In this document: in pieces, positions 18,554 through 28,633 of the stretch
Layout: each line of letters begins with the position of its first letter
Numbering within the stretch: position 1 is the first letter of the stretch
Assembly: GCA_029226205.1 (NCBI GenBank)
Contig: JAQXXT010000030.1
Location: forward strand, 1 to 46,624
Direction of reading: 5' to 3'
DNA length: 46,624 bases
Source: Prevotellaceae bacterium
Lineage (GTDB): Bacteria; Bacteroidota; Bacteroidia; Bacteroidales; Bacteroidaceae
Notes under the pieces: generated by a model
Databases searched by the model: none
What the model was told of the DNA's origin: nothing
Seen by the model: the letters and a program-made list of their open reading frames with translations, nothing else
Translations under genes and position numbers: made by a program

Positions 18554-19471
18554 TTATTTGTTTACCTGGAACTTCGTACAGCCGTCCTTGAAGAAGGCAT
18601 TGATCTGACGGGCTGCTGCCATACCGGCATTCGTATTTGCCTCAGCAGTCTGGGCACCCATCTTCTTCGGAGTAGAGAAATAACGGCCTTCGAACTGCTT
18701 GAACTCTGCGTCAGCATCAGGCTTGATATCCGTGATATATTTCAGATCAGGACGATCCTGAAGCAGCTTAATCAGCTCCGGCTCATTGATGACTTCCTTA
18801 CGGGCTGTATTGATGAGGATACCGCCCTTCTCCAACTGGTTGACCGTCTTGTAGTTGATGCTCTCCTTCGTCTCCGGCGTAGCGGGGATATGGAGAGAGA
18901 CAATATCACAAGTCTTGAAGAGGTCATCCTGACTCTTGACAGCGTGAACTCCAGCCTCCTCAATGACATTGGCAGGACAATAGGCATCGTAAGCGTAGAC
19001 ATCCATGCCAAAGCCCTTGGCGATGCGGGCGACATTACGACCGACATTACCGAAAGCGAGGATACCGAGTTTCTTTCCCTTCAGCTCTGTTCCGGCCTTA
19101 CCATTATAGAAGTTACGGACGGTATAGACGAGGAGACCGAAGACAAGTTCAGCGACGGCGTTGGCATTCTGACCCGGCGTATTCTCAACAACGATATTCT
19201 TCTCCTTGGCATAAGCGGTATCGATGGAGTCATAACCGGCACCGGCACGGACCACGATCTTCAACTGCGGAGCAGCGTCGATGACGGCACGGTCGATTTT
19301 GTCGGAACGGACAATCATAGCGTCGACATCCTTCACAGCAGCCTGCAGGGCTGCCTGATCAGCATATTTCTCCAAGACGACGACCTCATGGCCGGCAGCC
19401 TGGAGCTCTTTCTTGATCCCTTCCAAAGCGGCGGGAGCAAACGGCTTAACAGTAGCTACTAATACTTTCAT
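18554..19471 (-). CDS. serA: D-3-phosphoglycerate dehydrogenase, short lysine type
   Basis: Oxidises 3-phosphoglycerate to phosphohydroxypyruvate with NAD, first step of serine synthesis. At 305 residues it has only the substrate and NAD domains and no ACT regulatory domain, so serine feedback through ACT is not expected. The nucleotide loop reads LGILAFGNVGRNVA, with alanine at the first glycine. The catalytic arginine lies in NTARKEV (224). The usual PH motif histidine is absent: residues 267-275 read TPKKMGAQT, with lysine in its place. This matches the type IIIK enzymes described from Entamoeba, which are related to Bacteroides proteins. It sits 65 bp after serC. Confidence 0.95.
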   Translation of the reverse strand: MKVLVATVKPFAPAALEGIKKELQAAGHEVVVLEKYADQAALQAAVKDVDAMIVRSDKIDRAVIDAAPQLKIVVRAGAGYDSIDTAYAKEKNIVVENTPGQNANAVAELVFGLLVYTVRNFYNGKAGTELKGKKLGILAFGNVGRNVARIAKGFGMDVYAYDAYCPANVIEEAGVHAVKSQDDLFKTCDIVSLHIPATPETKESINYKTVNQLEKGGILINTARKEVINEPELIKLLQDRPDLKYITDIKPDADAEFKQFEGRYFSTPKKMGAQTAEANTNAGMAAARQINAFFKDGCTKFQVNK

Positions 19472-19494
19472 CTTTCGTTGGTTTTAAATGTATT

Positions 19495-19519
19495 GGTGGC
19501 CGCCAATTTCGCGGCCACA
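19495..19519. repeat. GGCCGC-type palindromic repeat between serC and serA
   Basis: Stem GTGGCCGC (19496-19503) / GCGGCCAC (19511-19518) with a short loop. It belongs to the same family as the repeats at 28634, 28717 and 33661 but has a different loop. Confidence 0.75.
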
Positions 19520-19535
19520 CATCCTTATAAGGAAA

Positions 19536-20603
19536 TTAGTGCTGGGCCTCGAAGTCCTTCATGCACTGAACGAGAGCGTTGACACCCTCGAGAGTCTGTG
19601 CGTTATAGCAGGAAGCACGGAAGCCACCGACACTACGATGTCCCTTGATACCTACCATACCACGCTCCGTAGCGAAGTCGAGGAACGGCTTCTCAAGATC
19701 CTTATACTCATCGTTCATCACGAAGCAGAGGTTCATGACGGAACGGTCCTCCTCAGCGACAGTGCCACGGAAGAGCTTGTTGCGGTCGATCTCGTCATAG
19801 ACGATACGGGCACGCTCATGGGCACGACGGTCCATCTCTTTCACGCCACCCTCTTTCTTGCACCAACGCATCGTCTCAAGAAGAGAATAGATAGGAACGA
19901 CAGGCGGCGTATTGAACATAGAGCCCTTCTCGACATGCGTACGATAGTCGATCATCGTCGGCAGGTCACGGCCACTCTTTCCAAGTTCGTCATCCTTGAC
20001 GATAATAACGGTGACACCGGCCATAGCCATATTCTTCTGTGCGCCAGCATAGATAGCCTTATACTTAGAGACATCCACAGGACGGCTCATGATATCGGAA
20101 CTCATATCAGCGATCAAAGGAACAGGAGAGTCGATATCCTTGCGAAGCTCCGTACCGAAGATGGTATTGTTCGTACAGATATGGAGGTAGTCGAGGTCTG
20201 TGGGGATCGTATATCCCTTAGGCAGATGGGTATAGTTGTCATCAGCCGAAGAAGCAACCTCTACGACTTCACCAAAATGCTTAGCTTCCTTCATGGCTTT
20301 CTTAGCCCACGTACCGGAGTTGACATAACCGGCCTTCTTGATCAGGAAGTTGGCAGGGATCTGCATGAACTGGAGTGAAGCACCACCACCAAGGAAGATG
20401 ACGGAATAGCCTTCAGGGATATCGAGCAATTCCTTGATCAGCGCTACTGCCTCGTCGACAACGGGCTGGAAGTCTTTGGCACGGTGAGAGATCTCCATAA
20501 GGGAAAGACCACTACCATTGAAATCCAAAATCTGCTTAGCCGTATTCTCAATGACTTCACGGGGAAGCATTGAAGGACCTGCGTTAAAGTTGTACTTCTT
20601 CAT
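19536..20603 (-). CDS. serC: Phosphoserine aminotransferase
   Basis: Transfers an amino group from glutamate to phosphohydroxypyruvate, second step of serine synthesis, and may also serve vitamin B6 formation. The 355-residue class V aminotransferase begins with the standard FNAGPSMLP. It carries [15 protein letters not shown] in the cofactor phosphate region and the PLP lysine in [13 protein letters not shown]. The C terminus has [14 protein letters not shown]. It is the first gene of the serC-serA-DUF1015-yigZ unit and has a good promoter. The third enzyme, phosphoserine phosphatase, is not in the window. Confidence 0.97.
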   Translation of the reverse strand: MKKYNFNAGPSMLPREVIENTAKQILDFNGSGLSLMEISHRAKDFQPVVDEAVALIKELLDIPEGYSVIFLGGGASLQFMQIPANFLIKKAGYVNSGTWAKKAMKEAKHFGEVVEVASSADDNYTHLPKGYTIPTDLDYLHICTNNTIFGTELRKDIDSPVPLIADMSSDIMSRPVDVSKYKAIYAGAQKNMAMAGVTVIIVKDDELGKSGRDLPTMIDYRTHVEKGSMFNTPPVVPIYSLLETMRWCKKEGGVKEMDRRAHERARIVYDEIDRNKLFRGTVAEEDRSVMNLCFVMNDEYKDLEKPFLDFATERGMVGIKGHRSVGGFRASCYNAQTLEGVNALVQCMKDFEAQH

Positions 20604-20644
20604 CTGAATGTTTATTTAAAGGTTTTACTTGAAAGATTCTGCTG

Positions 20645-20676
20645 CGAAATTACACATTTTTCGAGAATTGTGCAAA
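20645..20676 (-). promoter_or_regulatory. Promoter of the serine operon
   Basis: TTTG (20673-20676), 20 bp, TAATTTCG (20645-20652), one base off consensus. The ATG of serC is about 40 bases downstream. The rest of the 190-bp gap shows no gene. Confidence 0.72.
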
Positions 20677-20793
20677 TATTTCTGCAATTATTTACGTTAT
20701 TAGCACGTTTTCAACCAATTCATTATTGATTTCTCGTATAATTATTTATTTTTCGTAATAAAGCTCGTTTCGGAAGCCTCAGCAAGAATGAAC

Positions 20794-22131
20794 TTAATTG
20801 ATCTCCTCAACGACCGTTTTAATACCTTTGATCTTCTCGCCCTGTACTTGTCGGAGCAGCGCATGCAAACGCGGACGACTGACGGCGGCATAGCAGTAAC
20901 GGTCCTTGACATCGATGCGTCCGATCTCCGATCCTTTCAGTCCGCCTTTCTTACAAAGGAAACCGAGGATATCGCCTTTAGAGATCTTATCCTTCTTTCC
21001 CTTACCGATATATACGGTAGCCATCTTCGGAGCCGTCGGCTTACGGTCAGATGGCTGTTCCTCGAGCGCAAAGTCCTCGACAGCAGCGTCTACATACTCG
21101 GGGATCTGCTCGTCAGCGGAGAGAATGAAGAAGGTATTACCTGTCGCCTGCCAACGGGCCGTACGTCCCACACGGTGGATATAACCATCCTCACTCTCGG
21201 GGAGATGATAATGGATGATATGGTCTACCGAAGGAATATCAAGGCCACGACTGGCCAGATCAGTAGCTACAAGGACATTGGCGGAGCCGTTGGAGAACTT
21301 ATACAAGGCTTGTTCACGGGCTTTCTGATCGAGACCGCCGTGGAAGGCAGAAGTGGTGAAGCCTGCCTCACGGAGGAAGTTGTCGACGCGCTCGACACTC
21401 TCCCGGTAGTTAAGAAACACGATACTGCTCTCCTCTCCAAAACTCAGGAGGAGGTTACGCAGCGTGCCCAACTTATCTTTCTCGGGAGAATGGACGGCAT
21501 AGACGGTGACACGATCAGGGACTTGTTCCTCATGGTCGAGGAAGTCCACACGAACCATATCATTCTTTCCACGGAGATGAAGAAATGACGGAATTTCCTC
21601 AGCATCCGTGGCACTGAGAAGGATATGCCGGTCCACCCGATAGAGTTTGTTGATCAACTCGTGCATCTCGTCCAGAAAGCCCATCTCCAGACATTTGTCA
21701 AACTCATCAATGATGAGATAGCGCACATGATCGGCAGAGAGATTACCTTTGTCAAGATGATCATTGAGACGGCCCGGCGTACCAAAAACAAGCTGGGGAC
21801 GGACATCACGAAGCACACGATGCTCCTCCATCGTCGGACGACCGCCATAGACGGCCATCGCACGCAGTCCCGTGCCCATATCCTTGAAGACGGTAGCACT
21901 CTGCAGCGCCAACTCTCGTCCCGGGGTGACGACGACAGCCTGCGGCAGTTCATCGTCAGCGTCGAGAAGCTGCGACAATGGCAAGAGATAAGCCAGCGTC
22001 TTTCCCGAGCCTGTCGGCGAGAGAACGACAACATCCTTTCCGGTATGCAGGATGGCATGGATAGCCTCCTCCTGCATGCTGTTGGGCGTGATCTTTAGTT
22101 TGTCTATAATCTGATTGATGTCTGACTGCAT
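20794..22131 (-). CDS. DEAD-box RNA helicase, DbpA-like
   Basis: ATP-dependent RNA unwinding, probably in ribosome assembly. In 445 residues the helicase core has Walker A SPTGSGKT (38-45), TPGREL, GTPGR, motif II DEFD (142-145, a variant of DEAD), motif III SAT, and VATDLASRGLDIP and HRVGRTAR of domain 2. A C-terminal DbpA-type RNA-binding domain (IGKGKKDKISKGDILGFL onwards, about 370-445) resembles the one that binds 23S rRNA hairpin 92 in E. coli DbpA. It is 97 bp after mltG, the gap holding palindromic repeats. Confidence 0.93.
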   Translation of the reverse strand: MQSDINQIIDKLKITPNSMQEEAIHAILHTGKDVVVLSPTGSGKTLAYLLPLSQLLDADDELPQAVVVTPGRELALQSATVFKDMGTGLRAMAVYGGRPTMEEHRVLRDVRPQLVFGTPGRLNDHLDKGNLSADHVRYLIIDEFDKCLEMGFLDEMHELINKLYRVDRHILLSATDAEEIPSFLHLRGKNDMVRVDFLDHEEQVPDRVTVYAVHSPEKDKLGTLRNLLLSFGEESSIVFLNYRESVERVDNFLREAGFTTSAFHGGLDQKAREQALYKFSNGSANVLVATDLASRGLDIPSVDHIIHYHLPESEDGYIHRVGRTARWQATGNTFFILSADEQIPEYVDAAVEDFALEEQPSDRKPTAPKMATVYIGKGKKDKISKGDILGFLCKKGGLKGSEIGRIDVKDRYCYAAVSRPRLHALLRQVQGEKIKGIKTVVEEIN

Positions 22132-22162
22132 AATTACACCTTATTATATATGTTGTTAAGGA

Positions 22163-22226
22163 TAGGACGGCCACAAGGGCCGCCCCTACGGTGGGAGAAC
22201 GGAACATGATAAATCATGTCCCTACG
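22163..22226 (-). repeat. Composite REP-like element between mltG and the helicase gene
   Basis: On the minus strand, 2-3 bases after the mltG stop codon, an AT-richer unit (TAGGGACATGATTTATCATG) is followed by a GC-rich unit (GCGGCCCTTGTGGCCGTCCTA). The order and spacing are the same as after the gene ending at 132. Confidence 0.88.
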
Positions 22227-22228
22227 AA

Positions 22229-23272
22229 TTATTTAATACCGCGTTGGTTGAGGGCCTCACTGTACTTCTTCGCGTTCTGCAGATGCTCCTCATACGTACG
22301 GGCGAAGACATGCGTTCCACTGAAGTCAGAGTTAGCACACATATAGAGATAATCGTGATGAACATGATTCAACACGGCATCGATACCGGCAACGGTAGGG
22401 ATACGGATAGGCCCTGGGGGCAGTCCGGGATTCTTATAGGTGTTATAAGGACTGTTGATGAACAGCAGATTCTGATAAATACGTTTCAAGTCAAAGCGAT
22501 GCCATGCGAACTTGATCGTCGGGTCAGCCTGCAACGGCATACCATCGGGATATTTGGCACTGCGGAGCATAAGACGGTTATAATACATGCCGGCGATCAT
22601 CGGCTTCTCGTGGTCGTTGGCCGTCTCCTCATCAACGATACTGGCGAGCGTCGTCACCTCCTCAGGAGAGAGATGCATGGCACGGGCCTTCTCCGTGCGG
22701 TTGAAATTCCAGAACTTCTTATTCTCCACCTTCATACGGTCGAGGAACTTCGAGATAGATGTGTTCCAATAGATATCATAGGTATTCGGGATGAAGAGAC
22801 AGTAGATCGTCGCCGTGTCATAACCGAGGCGCTGACACGTAGCCTCACTCGTCAGAGAGTCATAGAGTTCCTCCTCATCGATCATCAGCTTACTACTGAC
22901 GGCAGCGGCGAGATCACCGAGCGTACGACAGCTAGGGATCGTCAGATCCACCGGCTCCTGTTGTCCGTTACGGAAATGGCGGAAGATGACGAGGGCACCC
23001 TGTCCGTCCTTGATGGCATAACGTCCCGTACGGATATGATCGGCATAGTCGAAATGGCGGGCCAGCGTCTTAAAGGCGTGATAGCTATGCTCCGTGGCAT
23101 AGTGGCGCACCTTGGCATAGACGGAGTCGATATTGTCGTCAGGGTCGATATATACGTACACCGTATGTTTCTCTTTGGAGAAATCACTGAAGAAATAGAA
23201 ATATCCCCATCCGAGGATAAAGAGCAGGCAGGCCACGACGGCACCCACCCAAATCTTTGCATTACGTTTCAT
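22229..23272 (-). CDS. mltG: Endolytic transglycosylase MltG
   Basis: Cleaves nascent peptidoglycan strands inside the chain and so sets glycan length; anchored in the inner membrane. The 347-residue protein has a basic start, one membrane helix (about residues 8-29) and a periplasmic region. That region carries a LysM-like part (about 35-110) and the YceG catalytic domain: FIPNTYDIYW, ASIVDEET with the catalytic glutamate at 215 or 216, YYNRL and PLQADPTIKF, then INSPYNTYKNPGLPPGPI. It follows a TPR protein gene by 51 bp. Confidence 0.95.
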   Translation of the reverse strand: MKRNAKIWVGAVVACLLFILGWGYFYFFSDFSKEKHTVYVYIDPDDNIDSVYAKVRHYATEHSYHAFKTLARHFDYADHIRTGRYAIKDGQGALVIFRHFRNGQQEPVDLTIPSCRTLGDLAAAVSSKLMIDEEELYDSLTSEATCQRLGYDTATIYCLFIPNTYDIYWNTSISKFLDRMKVENKKFWNFNRTEKARAMHLSPEEVTTLASIVDEETANDHEKPMIAGMYYNRLMLRSAKYPDGMPLQADPTIKFAWHRFDLKRIYQNLLFINSPYNTYKNPGLPPGPIRIPTVAGIDAVLNHVHHDYLYMCANSDFSGTHVFARTYEEHLQNAKKYSEALNQRGIK

Positions 23273-23323
23273 TTTATTTTACTAAATTTCTATTGCAAGC
23301 TAAATTATTCTATATTCATAGGA

Positions 23324-25546
23324 TCATTGTTTCATTGCGAGATCCCTCATCGCATACATCTGTTGTTGTGAGATATGATAGATGTCGAGCAACCGGCGGT
23401 CATCATGGAAGATCTTCGTCAGCGTGAAACCCTTTTCCCTATCTTCATAATCGTCAACCGTTCCCTTTACGGCCTCAAGATAACGACGGAAGAGATTGGC
23501 AGCCTCATGATAACGGCCTTCAAACCAGAACGTATAGGCATAATTGGCAATATCCTCTGCATCCTTATGTCCCAGTTGAAACAGGCGGTCATAGGTCTTG
23601 CGAGCCTCATCGACTTTCTGTGCGTGCAGGAGCACCCATGCCAGTTCACTGATGATCTTCGGCTGATTCTCATGTTCGAAATCAAGCTGGTAGAGTAGCT
23701 GCAGGGCATCCTCATATTTTCCCATCTCCATCTCCGTGATAGCCAGATTGAGCGTATAATGCCATTTCTCCGGATACCACTCCGTGAGACGGCGGTAACA
23801 GTCGTTGGCTTTCGGCCAGTTCTGAAGATCAAATGACACCTCGCCAAGCAACTTGTAGATGTCATGATTCTCCGGCGACAAAGCCTCAGCAGCAATGAGA
23901 TTATCGTAAGCCACGCCATCTTCTTCGAGGGCATGGAGGCAATAGCCGTAAGCCAGGTGGAAATCGGTGGGATCCAACATACTCTCCCAACTCTCCAGAA
24001 CCTTTGCGGCGATGTCATACTCATGATGTTTCAACAGGAAACTGATGAACGGCATGACTTGTGACTTCAATGGTGTCTCCGCAAACACAGGGAAACAGAA
24101 AATCACCTTATTGCCTATCTCCTTCTCATTATCGGTATGATACAGGAAGGGATTCACAAAATCCTGCTTATTGGAATAAAGCTGGAAGAAGCGATAGAGG
24201 TCCTGCAGATAACTGCGGCGCAGATATGCCCCACTCCGCCAGTCGACATCAGCCATCGCGCCCATCATCGGAAGTTCAGCATGGAGCACCAGCTCTCTCA
24301 CCTCTTTCGGCAACCGGTCAAAGACGGAAGACATCGCCAGGGAGAAACTATATTTGTCACTGTCACAGAAGGGCCCGAGCGAGTCAAGATTCTTCAGGAA
24401 CATGCTCTGCCCTACTTTCTCACGAACACCCTTCAACTCCGGATGCTCTATATAATAAGGTACAAACCAGTTGCTCAAGGTATAGAAGAAACCGAAACGC
24501 TTCATCTGTGAGAAACCACCGAAATAGATATCGCGGCCCTCCTTTTCCATAGAGGAAATCTTACTCATGGCCTGTTCCATGGCTTCCATCTTCTCATCAG
24601 CAGCCTCGGGATGGAGGATATCCTCCAACTCATCATCCTCTTTCTCTTTCACACCGGTAGGCGTCACTTGGAACTGCGCATTCTTCATCATTCCCGGCAT
24701 GATATCCTTTTGAATCTGTTCCGTGTCCCGTCCTGCCGTAACACAGAAATAATATTGCTCCTGGAAGTAGAGCAGTTCCGTGGGAAGGTCAGGATCTTGA
24801 AAGAGTTCCTTGATACGCACTCTGACTGCCGAGTCGAAATTGTTATTCATCAGATACAGGGCAAAGAGCCAGCCGACGAAGGCACGCTGGCGCAGGGCCT
24901 CATCCGTCGCTTTCTCATAGACAACGGTCAGCGTGAGCCATTTGCGGACATCGAAACAGTTCATACAGGCAAGCATGAGCGCACTGACGAGCAGACAGGC
25001 GTCACGGCTGTCAATGGTCGGGGATACCAACAACTGCTCATAGAAATTCTTCTCATCATCATCCCACTGCGGACTGACGAGAATATGATCGAAAAGCAAC
25101 GACAACTGATGCTGATGCTTCGTATAAATCTCCTCTGCTTTCGCCTCCCGACTCTCGGGACTCTCCAGTTCGAGCATGGCGACGTCGGCGACGAAATCCT
25201 CCAGGGAGTGACGTACACTCTCCGGACGGAAATAGATATGGACCACACGCTCATGAGCCTGACGGAATGACGCGTTCTCATGAATCAACACCTGAAGATA
25301 GAAAGAAGAAGCCACACGGGCACCACGCTGACAGAACGAGTCATACAACTTCTCTCGGTCAGGATCCTTCACGCCTTTCTCCATATAGTCAAGGAGCAGC
25401 TGATAGTCCTGACGGATGGCCGCAATCTCCCCGTCATCATGGAGATAGGTGTATTTCGACTTCCATTTCTCCAGATCTTCCAGACCTCGCCAGAGATCTT
25501 TCTCAAAGACGAAGGGGTTTCTCATTTGATAGATATCCATCTCCAT
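23324..25546 (-). CDS. Large TPR-repeat protein, function unknown
   Basis: A 740-residue protein without signal peptide or membrane helices. The N-terminal 500 residues are helix-rich, with no family I recognise; a Glu/Lys-rich patch lies near residues 300-330. From about residue 535 to 715 there are about five tetratricopeptide repeats (for example DAEDIANYAYTFWFEGRYHEA), which usually form a protein-docking surface. The start codon is 3 bases after the stop of the lipoprotein gene upstream, and mltG follows by 51 bp, so the three are probably one unit. A role at the cell envelope is possible from context only. Confidence 0.8.
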   Translation of the reverse strand: MEMDIYQMRNPFVFEKDLWRGLEDLEKWKSKYTYLHDDGEIAAIRQDYQLLLDYMEKGVKDPDREKLYDSFCQRGARVASSFYLQVLIHENASFRQAHERVVHIYFRPESVRHSLEDFVADVAMLELESPESREAKAEEIYTKHQHQLSLLFDHILVSPQWDDDEKNFYEQLLVSPTIDSRDACLLVSALMLACMNCFDVRKWLTLTVVYEKATDEALRQRAFVGWLFALYLMNNNFDSAVRVRIKELFQDPDLPTELLYFQEQYYFCVTAGRDTEQIQKDIMPGMMKNAQFQVTPTGVKEKEDDELEDILHPEAADEKMEAMEQAMSKISSMEKEGRDIYFGGFSQMKRFGFFYTLSNWFVPYYIEHPELKGVREKVGQSMFLKNLDSLGPFCDSDKYSFSLAMSSVFDRLPKEVRELVLHAELPMMGAMADVDWRSGAYLRRSYLQDLYRFFQLYSNKQDFVNPFLYHTDNEKEIGNKVIFCFPVFAETPLKSQVMPFISFLLKHHEYDIAAKVLESWESMLDPTDFHLAYGYCLHALEEDGVAYDNLIAAEALSPENHDIYKLLGEVSFDLQNWPKANDCYRRLTEWYPEKWHYTLNLAITEMEMGKYEDALQLLYQLDFEHENQPKIISELAWVLLHAQKVDEARKTYDRLFQLGHKDAEDIANYAYTFWFEGRYHEAANLFRRYLEAVKGTVDDYEDREKGFTLTKIFHDDRRLLDIYHISQQQMYAMRDLAMKQ

Positions 25547-25549
25547 AAC

Positions 25550-26443
25550 TTACTGTGCTCGTTTGATATCTGCCGGCTCGGGAGGTACGGCATAGTTAAA
25601 CTCAATCCTCGGCAAGGCTTTCACCGTCTGGATGTCGGCCTTACAATATTTCTGTATGATGGCTCCGTAATGCTGCAAGCCATGACACGTGATACTGTCG
25701 ACAGCCTGGTTGTAGGCCTTGATCATCAGCTTCAACTGCTTACGACGTGTGGCATCCATCTTCGACTTCCGGAAAGCGAAGACACCCCAGTGTAGATCCT
25801 GCTTTCTACTGTCGAGAAGCAATGTACTACCCATCAGGCGGGCTGTCGTAGCTTGCGGCTCCGTGAGCAGCATTGCATCCATCTCATTATTCTGCAACAT
25901 CTTCAGGCGCACGAGGACATCATTCACCGTAATCTTATAGACATCATATCTCGGACGGCCGAGCGTGATGGCGATGGAAGCCAAACGGTCGGTGGCAGAG
26001 AAGGGCGCGATGGCCACCATCTTGTCACTGAGCTGCTTAAGTTCATGGATTCGGGCCGTGCGGTTAGCCAACAGCTGCCAATAGGTATTGGTAGCGATGG
26101 GATATTCGAGGGCGATGCCCTCATGGCGCAGGCGCTCGGCACGCACGAGATCCGTGATGGTCCCTTCTACACGGCCGCGGATGAGGGCGGTGTCACAGTC
26201 CATCTGCGCCGTGAAAGGCTTCAGATGGACTGTGACGCCGGCAGCCTTGAAGAGACTGTCGTCCTGGGCGATGAACAAGGGCAGACAGTCCAGTGTCGGC
26301 AACACACCAATCTTCAATGATGCACTGTCGATGCTGTCCTGCTGACGCCGCTCAGCCTTCGTGAGGCGCCGCTTCTGGTCGTAGCTCTGACCACAGGCGG
26401 CGAGCGTCATGACGAGGATGACGAAATAGAGGATTTTCTTCAT
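25550..26443 (-). CDS. Orphan ABC-type substrate-binding lipoprotein
   Basis: A 297-residue lipoprotein with a signal peptide and lipobox LAAC (cysteine 17). The mature part (from about residue 45, LKIGVLPTLDCLPLFIAQ) resembles the NMT1/SsuA-like periplasmic binding proteins that serve nitrate, sulfonate or thiamine-precursor uptake. No permease or ATPase gene is nearby, so the ligand and partner are unknown, and it may act as a sensor rather than a transporter part. The upstream frame begins with TTG inside the -7 box; the ATG at 26441-26443 is preferred. First gene of the unit with the TPR protein and mltG. Confidence 0.8.
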   Translation of the reverse strand: MKKILYFVILVMTLAACGQSYDQKRRLTKAERRQQDSIDSASLKIGVLPTLDCLPLFIAQDDSLFKAAGVTVHLKPFTAQMDCDTALIRGRVEGTITDLVRAERLRHEGIALEYPIATNTYWQLLANRTARIHELKQLSDKMVAIAPFSATDRLASIAITLGRPRYDVYKITVNDVLVRLKMLQNNEMDAMLLTEPQATTARLMGSTLLLDSRKQDLHWGVFAFRKSKMDATRRKQLKLMIKAYNQAVDSITCHGLQHYGAIIQKYCKADIQTVKALPRIEFNYAVPPEPADIKRAQ

Positions 26444-26449
26444 TGACTG

Positions 26450-26481
26450 CAAAAGTAATATTTTATTTTGTCATTCGGAAA
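26450..26481 (-). promoter_or_regulatory. Promoter of the lipoprotein-TPR-mltG unit
   Basis: TTTC (26478-26481), 20 bp, TACTTTTG (26450-26457), ending only 6 bp before the ATG at 26443. The mRNA should be leaderless or nearly so. It overlaps the divergent radA promoter. Confidence 0.65.
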
Positions 26482-26497
26482 GAAATTTGTAATTTTG
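26467..26497 (+). promoter_or_regulatory. Promoter of radA-engB
   Basis: TTTG (26467-26470), 19 bp, TAATTTTG (26490-26497). The leader before the ATG at 26524 is about 20 bases. It shares DNA with the divergent promoter at 26450-26481, so the two units may compete. Confidence 0.8.
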
Positions 26498-26523
26498 TGC
26501 ACTTACTTCAGAAAAAATCAGGT

Positions 26524-27939
26524 ATGGCAAAAGATAAAATCGTGTATGTCTGTTCCAACTGTGGTCAGGAATCGCAGAAATGGCTCGGGAAATGTCCGAG
26601 CTGTGGACAGTGGAACACTTTTAAGGAATTACGCGTTGCCAACGACAGCGGATCAGCGGCAGCCCGCAATGCGGCCCTCAATGTCCGTCACGGCGGTGCC
26701 GCAGCCCTCTTCGGTGGAATATCGTCGAATGAGGCACGGCCGCAACGGCTGCGCGACATCTCCACACAGGACCTGCCACGCCTCGATCTCCATGACGCGG
26801 AGTTCAACCGCGTTCTCGGTGGCGGCCTCGTCCCGGGAAGTATCACCTTGCTCGGCGGTGAGCCGGGCATCGGCAAGAGTACGCTGACATTGCAGACTAT
26901 TCTCCATCTCCCCGATCTTCAAGTGCTCTATGTCAGTGGTGAGGAGAGCGCCCATCAGATCAAGCTGCGCGCCAACCGCCTATGCCCCGATCAGGGTGAG
27001 AACATATCGATTCTCTGTGAGACAAGTCTGGAAAAGATCTTCACGCAGATAGAAGCCGTGAAGCCGCAGCTTGTCGTCATCGACTCCATCCAGACGATCT
27101 CCACGGAGGCTGTGGAGACAAGTCCCGGCAGCGTCTCTCAGGTGCGTGAGTGTGCCGCCTCACTGCTGCGCTTCGCGAAGACGAGCGGTATCCCCGTGAT
27201 CCTCATCGGACATATTAATAAGGAGGGAACACTCGCCGGTCCGAAAATCCTCGAACATATCGTCGATACCGTTATCCAGTTTGAGGGCGACAAACATTAT
27301 ATGTACCGTATTCTTCGGAGTATCAAGAACCGCTTCGGCTCGACGTCGGAACTGGGAATCTATGAGATGGAACAGAACGGACTGCGACAAGTGACGAATC
27401 CGTCGGAGCTGTTGCTCTCTGAGGAACATGACGGTCTCAGCGGTGTTGCCATCACGGCAGCCATTGAGGGTGTACGGCCTTTCCTCGTGGAGACACAAGC
27501 CCTCGTCTCCTCTGCCGCCTACGGCACGCCACAGCGCGTAGCCACAGGCTTCGACCAGCGCCGGTTGAACATGCTGCTGGCCGTATTGGAGAAACGTGTA
27601 GGCTTCAAGCTCATGCAGAAAGACGTGTTTCTCAATATTGCCGGTGGCCTTCATGTCACTGACCTCGGCATGGATCTCAGCGTCATCGCCGCCGTTCTCT
27701 CCAGCAATGTCGACACGGCGATCGAAGCAGGCTGGTGCATGGCAGGAGAAGTGGGACTGAGCGGTGAGGTCCGCCCTGTAAGCCGTATCGAACAACGGAT
27801 AGCCGAGGCAGAGAAACTCGGTTTTACGCATATTATCATTCCCAAATATAATCTCCGTGGCGTTGACACCCATCGCTACAAGATAGAGATCCACAGTGTC
27901 AGGAAAGTGGAGGAAGCTCTCCGCCTGCTCTTCGGATAA
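26524..27939 (+). CDS. radA: RadA (Sms) recombination ATPase
   Basis: A DnaB-like helicase-type ATPase that extends branches during homologous recombination and repair. The 471 residues begin with a zinc finger (C10, C13, C24, C27). The RecA-type core follows, with Walker [11 protein letters not shown] (about 111-120), the RadA-specific KNRFGST and Walker [12 protein letters not shown]-terminal Lon-like domain has [21 protein letters not shown]. An upstream frame from 26443 would overlap the promoter and precede the zinc finger with a hydrophobic stretch, so the ATG at 26524 is chosen. Confidence 0.97.
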   Translation: MAKDKIVYVCSNCGQESQKWLGKCPSCGQWNTFKELRVANDSGSAAARNAALNVRHGGAAALFGGISSNEARPQRLRDISTQDLPRLDLHDAEFNRVLGGGLVPGSITLLGGEPGIGKSTLTLQTILHLPDLQVLYVSGEESAHQIKLRANRLCPDQGENISILCETSLEKIFTQIEAVKPQLVVIDSIQTISTEAVETSPGSVSQVRECAASLLRFAKTSGIPVILIGHINKEGTLAGPKILEHIVDTVIQFEGDKHYMYRILRSIKNRFGSTSELGIYEMEQNGLRQVTNPSELLLSEEHDGLSGVAITAAIEGVRPFLVETQALVSSAAYGTPQRVATGFDQRRLNMLLAVLEKRVGFKLMQKDVFLNIAGGLHVTDLGMDLSVIAAVLSSNVDTAIEAGWCMAGEVGLSGEVRPVSRIEQRIAEAEKLGFTHIIIPKYNLRGVDTHRYKIEIHSVRKVEEALRLLFG

Positions 27940-27956
27940 AAACAAACAAAAATCAA

Positions 27957-28553
27957 ATGGAAATCAAGAAAGCTGCTTTCACCCTCTCCGCGCCGCGTGA
28001 GAGTATGTGTCCCAAGGACAACAAGCCCGAGTTTGCCTTCATCGGTCGTTCCAATGTCGGCAAGTCGAGTCTCATCAATATGCTCTGCAACAACAAGAAG
28101 TTGGCAAAGACTTCAGCCACACCGGGTAAGACCTTGTTGATCAATCATTTTATCATCAACAACGAATGGTATCTCGTAGACCTTCCAGGCTATGGCTTCG
28201 CCAAACGCAGTAAGTCGGTGCAACAGAAACTGGAACAGATGATCACGGGGTATATCCTCCAGCGTGAGCAACTCGTGAATGTCTTCGTCCTCATCGATAT
28301 CCGCCATGAGCAACAGAAGATCGACCGCGAGTTCGTTGACTGGCTCGGCGAGAGCAGCGTGCCCTTCTCCATCATCTTCACGAAAGCCGACAAGCTCGGT
28401 CGCGTGAAAGCACAGGAGAATGCCAAGCGATGGATGGACGCCCTCAAAGACCGTTGGGAGACGCTCCCACCCTATTTCATCACGTCGTCAGAGAAAAAGA
28501 CTGGTAGAGATGAGGTACTGGATTATATTGATAGCATTCTAAAAAAATTATAG
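27957..28553 (+). CDS. engB: Ribosome biogenesis GTPase YihA/YsxC
   Basis: A small essential GTPase used in late assembly of the 50S subunit. All 198 residues fit the family: G1 GRSNVGKSS, the switch I region [10 protein letters not shown]3 DLPGYGFA, G4 FTKADKLG and a C-terminal [15 protein letters not shown]. It lies 17 bp after radA and is probably cotranscribed. Confidence 0.96.
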   Translation: MEIKKAAFTLSAPRESMCPKDNKPEFAFIGRSNVGKSSLINMLCNNKKLAKTSATPGKTLLINHFIINNEWYLVDLPGYGFAKRSKSVQQKLEQMITGYILQREQLVNVFVLIDIRHEQQKIDREFVDWLGESSVPFSIIFTKADKLGRVKAQENAKRWMDALKDRWETLPPYFITSSEKKTGRDEVLDYIDSILKKL

Positions 28554-28633
28554 AATACAGTTTTGAAGTAGGAATAGGATCGATCATATTTCTACTTCAA
28601 AAATTCACCTACCATAAATATACTATACTGGTT

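Noticed and set aside
25550..26443. Assignment of the lipoprotein as ThiY or SsuA
   Set aside because: The fold type fits, but no transporter genes or ligand residues support one substrate.
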